Assembly: GCA_003219225.1 (NCBI GenBank)
Contig: QHPZ01000023.1
Span: 4,915 to 12,590, forward strand
Direction: 5' to 3'
Source of the DNA: Verrucomicrobiota bacterium
Lineage (GTDB): Bacteria > Verrucomicrobiota > Verrucomicrobiia > Chthoniobacterales > UBA10450
Length of the DNA: 7,676 nt
Positions within the stretch are counted from its first letter, which is position 1, and each line of letters opens with the position of its first letter. Made by a program: the position numbers and the translations under genes. Of the stretch, positions 6,110 through 7,676 are shown piece after piece. Below the pieces are notes generated by a model. The model was given only the letters and a program-made list of their open reading frames with translations, was not told where the DNA came from and did no database searches.

Positions 6110-7090
6110 TCAGTTAGCATACATGGTAAAAGACATCTCTTCATCCAAACCTTCCGGCGGCAATGTGCTCGCCACGTCCTCGGGAATGGGCGGCAACTGG
6201 ATTTCCAGCACCGACTGGAGACACACATTCGCGAACGATTCATTGGAGCTGTTCTCAACAACCTTGAGATTCTGCGGCCGGCCTTCTCGATCGACGGCAA
6301 AGACCAACCGCAGTGTGCCGATGTTGAGCAAGTCACGCTGCCGCGCGACGTACATGTACCAACGCGAGCCGACCGCGTCGTAAAGCATTTTTTGATACTG
6401 CCCAAGCGGCGTGCCGATGGCGTTCACGGCCGAAGCGCCGCGGTTCGTGATCGAGCCGGCCAAACGCGTCTGTTGTTTTTCGGCGCGATACTGGGAGCGC
6501 GGCGGCTGCGAGTTGGGAGCAGCGCTCGGTTGAACGCTCGGCCGCGGCGTTGAGGTATTCAGCGCAAATTGTTCCGAGTCGGTAATCGGAGTCGTCTCCG
6601 GCGTGGCTTGCGGCGGCTGCGACGGCTGCTGGGTTTCCTGTGCCACCGAATTCGGCTGCGGCTGTGCGCCTGGCTGCGCGATCGAAGCCGAATGCGTTTC
6701 CAAATCCATCCATGGCCGCTCCTTCCCCTCTTGTGATGGCAACGGCAAGTCGCCAGCGGCAGGAAGCTGACTCGCGCCGACCGAATTCGCGTTCGATTCG
6801 AATGTTTTCTCTTTCGGCTGCGGCGCCTGCTTCGCTTCGTCGTTTTCGATAAACGCCGTGTTCTTGACCGGCGCAGGCGTGGGAAGATCGACAACTGTCA
6901 TTTCCATCGGTGTTTCTTCTGCGACCGGCTCAGCCGGCGTAAACGCGCCGCCGAACGCCGCCAGCGCGAACGCGACGAGCAAATGAATCAGGAGCGCAGC
7001 CAGAAACGCCCAGAGCACTTTCCGCAATTCCTGCTTGCGATCGAGGATGCTATCGCTCGGCTGCGGGAAGATGAACTCGGCCGTGGTCAT
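6110..7090 (-). CDS. tonB: TonB-family energy transducer
   Basis: This 326-residue protein has the TonB/TolA architecture. A cytoplasmic N-terminus (about 1-24) precedes one membrane helix at about 25-47 (VLWAFLAALLIHLLVAFALAAF), with the conserved-type His36 in it. A long periplasmic Pro/Gln/Ser/Ala-rich spacer follows (about 50-225), and then a compact C-terminal domain (about 229-326). That domain contains WYMYVARQRDLLNIGTLRL, a FAVDREGRPQNLKVVENSS hairpin and a LPPIPEDV segment, the pattern of TonB C-terminal domains that contact outer-membrane receptors. It would transmit proton-motive force from ExbB-ExbD to the outer membrane. The spacer lacks the long Lys-Pro repeats of enterobacterial TonB and is Gln/Pro-biased instead. 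A good Shine-Dalgarno sequence supports the start. A TolA-like role is the main alternative. No receptor gene lies in the window, so the substrate is unknown. Confidence 0.88.
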   Translation of the reverse strand: MTTAEFIFPQPSDSILDRKQELRKVLWAFLAALLIHLLVAFALAAFGGAFTPAEPVAEETPMEMTVVDLPTPAPVKNTAFIENDEAKQAPQPKEKTFESNANSVGASQLPAAGDLPLPSQEGKERPWMDLETHSASIAQPGAQPQPNSVAQETQQPSQPPQATPETTPITDSEQFALNTSTPRPSVQPSAAPNSQPPRSQYRAEKQQTRLAGSITNRGASAVNAIGTPLGQYQKMLYDAVGSRWYMYVARQRDLLNIGTLRLVFAVDREGRPQNLKVVENSSNESFANVCLQSVLEIQLPPIPEDVASTLPPEGLDEEMSFTMYAN

Positions 7091-7098
7091 GAGAGCTG

Positions 7099-7104
7099 CC
7101 CCTC
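7099..7104 (-). promoter_or_regulatory. Ribosome binding site for tonB
   Basis: On the minus strand GAGGGG ends 8 bases before the tonB ATG. It is the clearest Shine-Dalgarno sequence I noticed in the window; dnaA, dnaN, exbB and exbD lack one as good. It supports the ATG at 7088-7090 as the true start. Confidence 0.65.
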
Positions 7105-7110
7105 AAAGAG

Positions 7111-7126
7111 TGCGAACATTATCGCA
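7111..7126. other. Small dyad across the glycosylase stop codon
   Basis: TGCGA (7111-7115) and TCGCA (7122-7126) form a 5-bp dyad with a 6-base spacer that includes the glycosylase stop codon (complement of 7119-7121). It lies 6 bp upstream of the tonB Shine-Dalgarno sequence. It could be a weak mRNA hairpin or an operator, but a dyad this short may be chance. Confidence 0.25.
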
Positions 7127-7676
7127 CATGGCATGCCGTGACAACCTTCGTCCTGGAGGGGCACGCGCTCTCGTGCCCGACTTTTTCAGCGCCGACGGCA
7201 CGGCGCCCTCCAGCGGTGCGGGCATGATGAAATAAATACTGTTGGGCATAGCCGCCATGATCGCCGAAGTATCTTTCCGTGAACGCTCGCAGCCGCGCTG
7301 CTTTCAGCTGTCGCGCGCGCAGAAAATACTTCTCGCGCAACACCCGCTCGATCCAGACATCAATCGGAAACGCGCGCAGCCGCTCGTAAGCGAAAAGCAT
7401 CACACAATTCGCAACCTTCGTACCGACGCCCGGCAGCTCGCATAGGCGCGCGCGCAGATCGACATCAGGCAAGATCGACATCTTCTCCAGATCCATCTCG
7501 CCGCTTGCGACCAGCCGCGCCGTCTTGAGAAGATTGATCGCTCGATAACCCAAGGCGCACTTTCGCAATTCCTTTTCCGAGCTGGCCGTGAGTCGTTCCG
7601 CCGTTGGAAACGTGAAGATGCTGCGATTTTCTAACCTGCGTTGTTGGCCAAAGCGTTCGCGCAATTTGTGCGAGAT
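7119..7676 (-). CDS. 8-oxoguanine DNA glycosylase/AP lyase (OGG1-type HhH-GPD), 5'-partial
   Basis: The C-terminal part (185 residues visible) of a helix-hairpin-helix GPD glycosylase; the frame stays open to the right edge, so the N-terminus lies outside. A TTG at 7664 is in frame but unlikely to be the start. The visible part has LPGVGTKVANCVMLFAY followed by RAFPIDVWIERVL. Lys87 and Asp106 (fragment numbering) are 19 residues apart, exactly as Lys249 and Asp268 of human OGG1, so both the Schiff-base lysine and the catalytic aspartate are present and a bifunctional enzyme that excises 8-oxoguanine and nicks the abasic site is predicted. The conserved fold seems to end at about GGYAQQYLFHHART. 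The last 28 or so residues (from GRRAVGAEKVGHES) are encoded by a palindromic repeat and look like an acquired tail. The stop lies 28 bp before tonB on the same strand, so it may be the first visible gene of that operon. Confidence 0.88.
   Translation of the reverse strand: MSHKLRERFGQQRRLENRSIFTFPTAERLTASSEKELRKCALGYRAINLLKTARLVASGEMDLEKMSILPDVDLRARLCELPGVGTKVANCVMLFAYERLRAFPIDVWIERVLREKYFLRARQLKAARLRAFTERYFGDHGGYAQQYLFHHARTAGGRRAVGAEKVGHESACPSRTKVVTACHVR
7153..7213. repeat. Double-hairpin palindromic repeat within the glycosylase 3' end
   Basis: The 61-bp element has perfect 8-base terminal inverted repeats, CTGGAGGG (7153-7160) and CCCTCCAG (7206-7213). They enclose two further hairpins: GGGCACG / CGTGCCC (7159-7165 and 7172-7178) and GCGCCG / CGGCGC (7189-7194 and 7201-7206). 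The two are separated by a T5 run (7182-7186), so folded DNA or RNA would be a three-way junction. On the plus strand the first hairpin plus T-run resembles an intrinsic terminator, but no plus-strand gene precedes it. It encodes most of the extra C-terminal residues of the glycosylase and is probably a dispersed non-autonomous element. Confidence 0.65.

Noticed and set aside
5250..6383. A 377-codon open frame on the plus strand opposite exbD, exbB and the end of tonB.
   Set aside because: The minus strand here encodes clear ExbD, ExbB and TonB family proteins. The plus-strand product is rich in Arg, His and Asp without motifs, typical of antisense frames in GC-rich DNA.
7159..7186. A plus-strand intrinsic terminator (hairpin plus T5).
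   Set aside because: It has the form, but no plus-strand gene lies upstream and it is part of a larger symmetric repeat.
1..7676. CRISPR arrays, tRNA or rRNA genes, transposases and phage genes.
   Set aside because: I saw no regularly spaced direct repeats, no cloverleaf-like sequences and no proteins of these types on either strand.

Overview
The window looks like the replication-initiation neighbourhood of a GC-rich Gram-negative chromosome. The best guess is Verrucomicrobiota (Chthoniobacterales/Spartobacteria-like). Reasons: dnaA and dnaN lie together without recF or gyrB beside them; a complete TonB-ExbB-ExbD set and a glycosyltransferase family 9 gene imply an outer membrane; and the palindromic repeats (the 'GGATGACA' type and the 'GTAGCCGCGGTC' type) are of kinds I associate with MAGs of that group. 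The taxonomic call is inference (about 0.6), because no rRNA or tRNA gene is present.

Layout from left to right. Positions 2-565 (+) hold the C-terminal half of a family 9 glycosyltransferase that enters from the left edge. It converges on dnaN (555-1652, -) with an 11-bp overlap. A 203-bp spacer holding a nested inverted repeat separates dnaN from dnaA (1856-3214, -). Upstream of dnaA lies a 573-bp gene-free, A-tract-rich region (3215-3787) with a tandem pair of DnaA-box-like 9-mers, the best oriC candidate in the window. On its far side an unknown secreted protein (3788-4312, +) reads away from dnaA. A GC-rich hairpin (4347-4365) separates it from the convergent def gene.

Positions 4366-7676 form a minus-strand gene train transcribed toward lower coordinates: an 8-oxoguanine-type DNA glycosylase (entering from the right edge), tonB-like, exbB/tolQ-like, exbD/tolR-like, and def. 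Spacings are 28, 11 and 21 bp, then a 4-bp ATGA overlap, so an operon is likely. TonB, ExbB and ExbD should form a proton-driven inner-membrane motor energising an outer-membrane process; Def removes formyl groups from nascent proteins; the glycosylase repairs oxidised guanine.

I see no clearly new multi-gene system: the genes are core housekeeping plus one unknown secreted protein. The most interesting signals are non-genic. Palindromic repeats of at least three types sit at or near gene 3' ends, and two of them seem to have been read into the reading frame, giving the glycosyltransferase and the DNA glycosylase repeat-derived tails. A 10-mer, AAGATCGACA, occurs five times, always on the plus strand. 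Features at the two edges are truncated only by the window.
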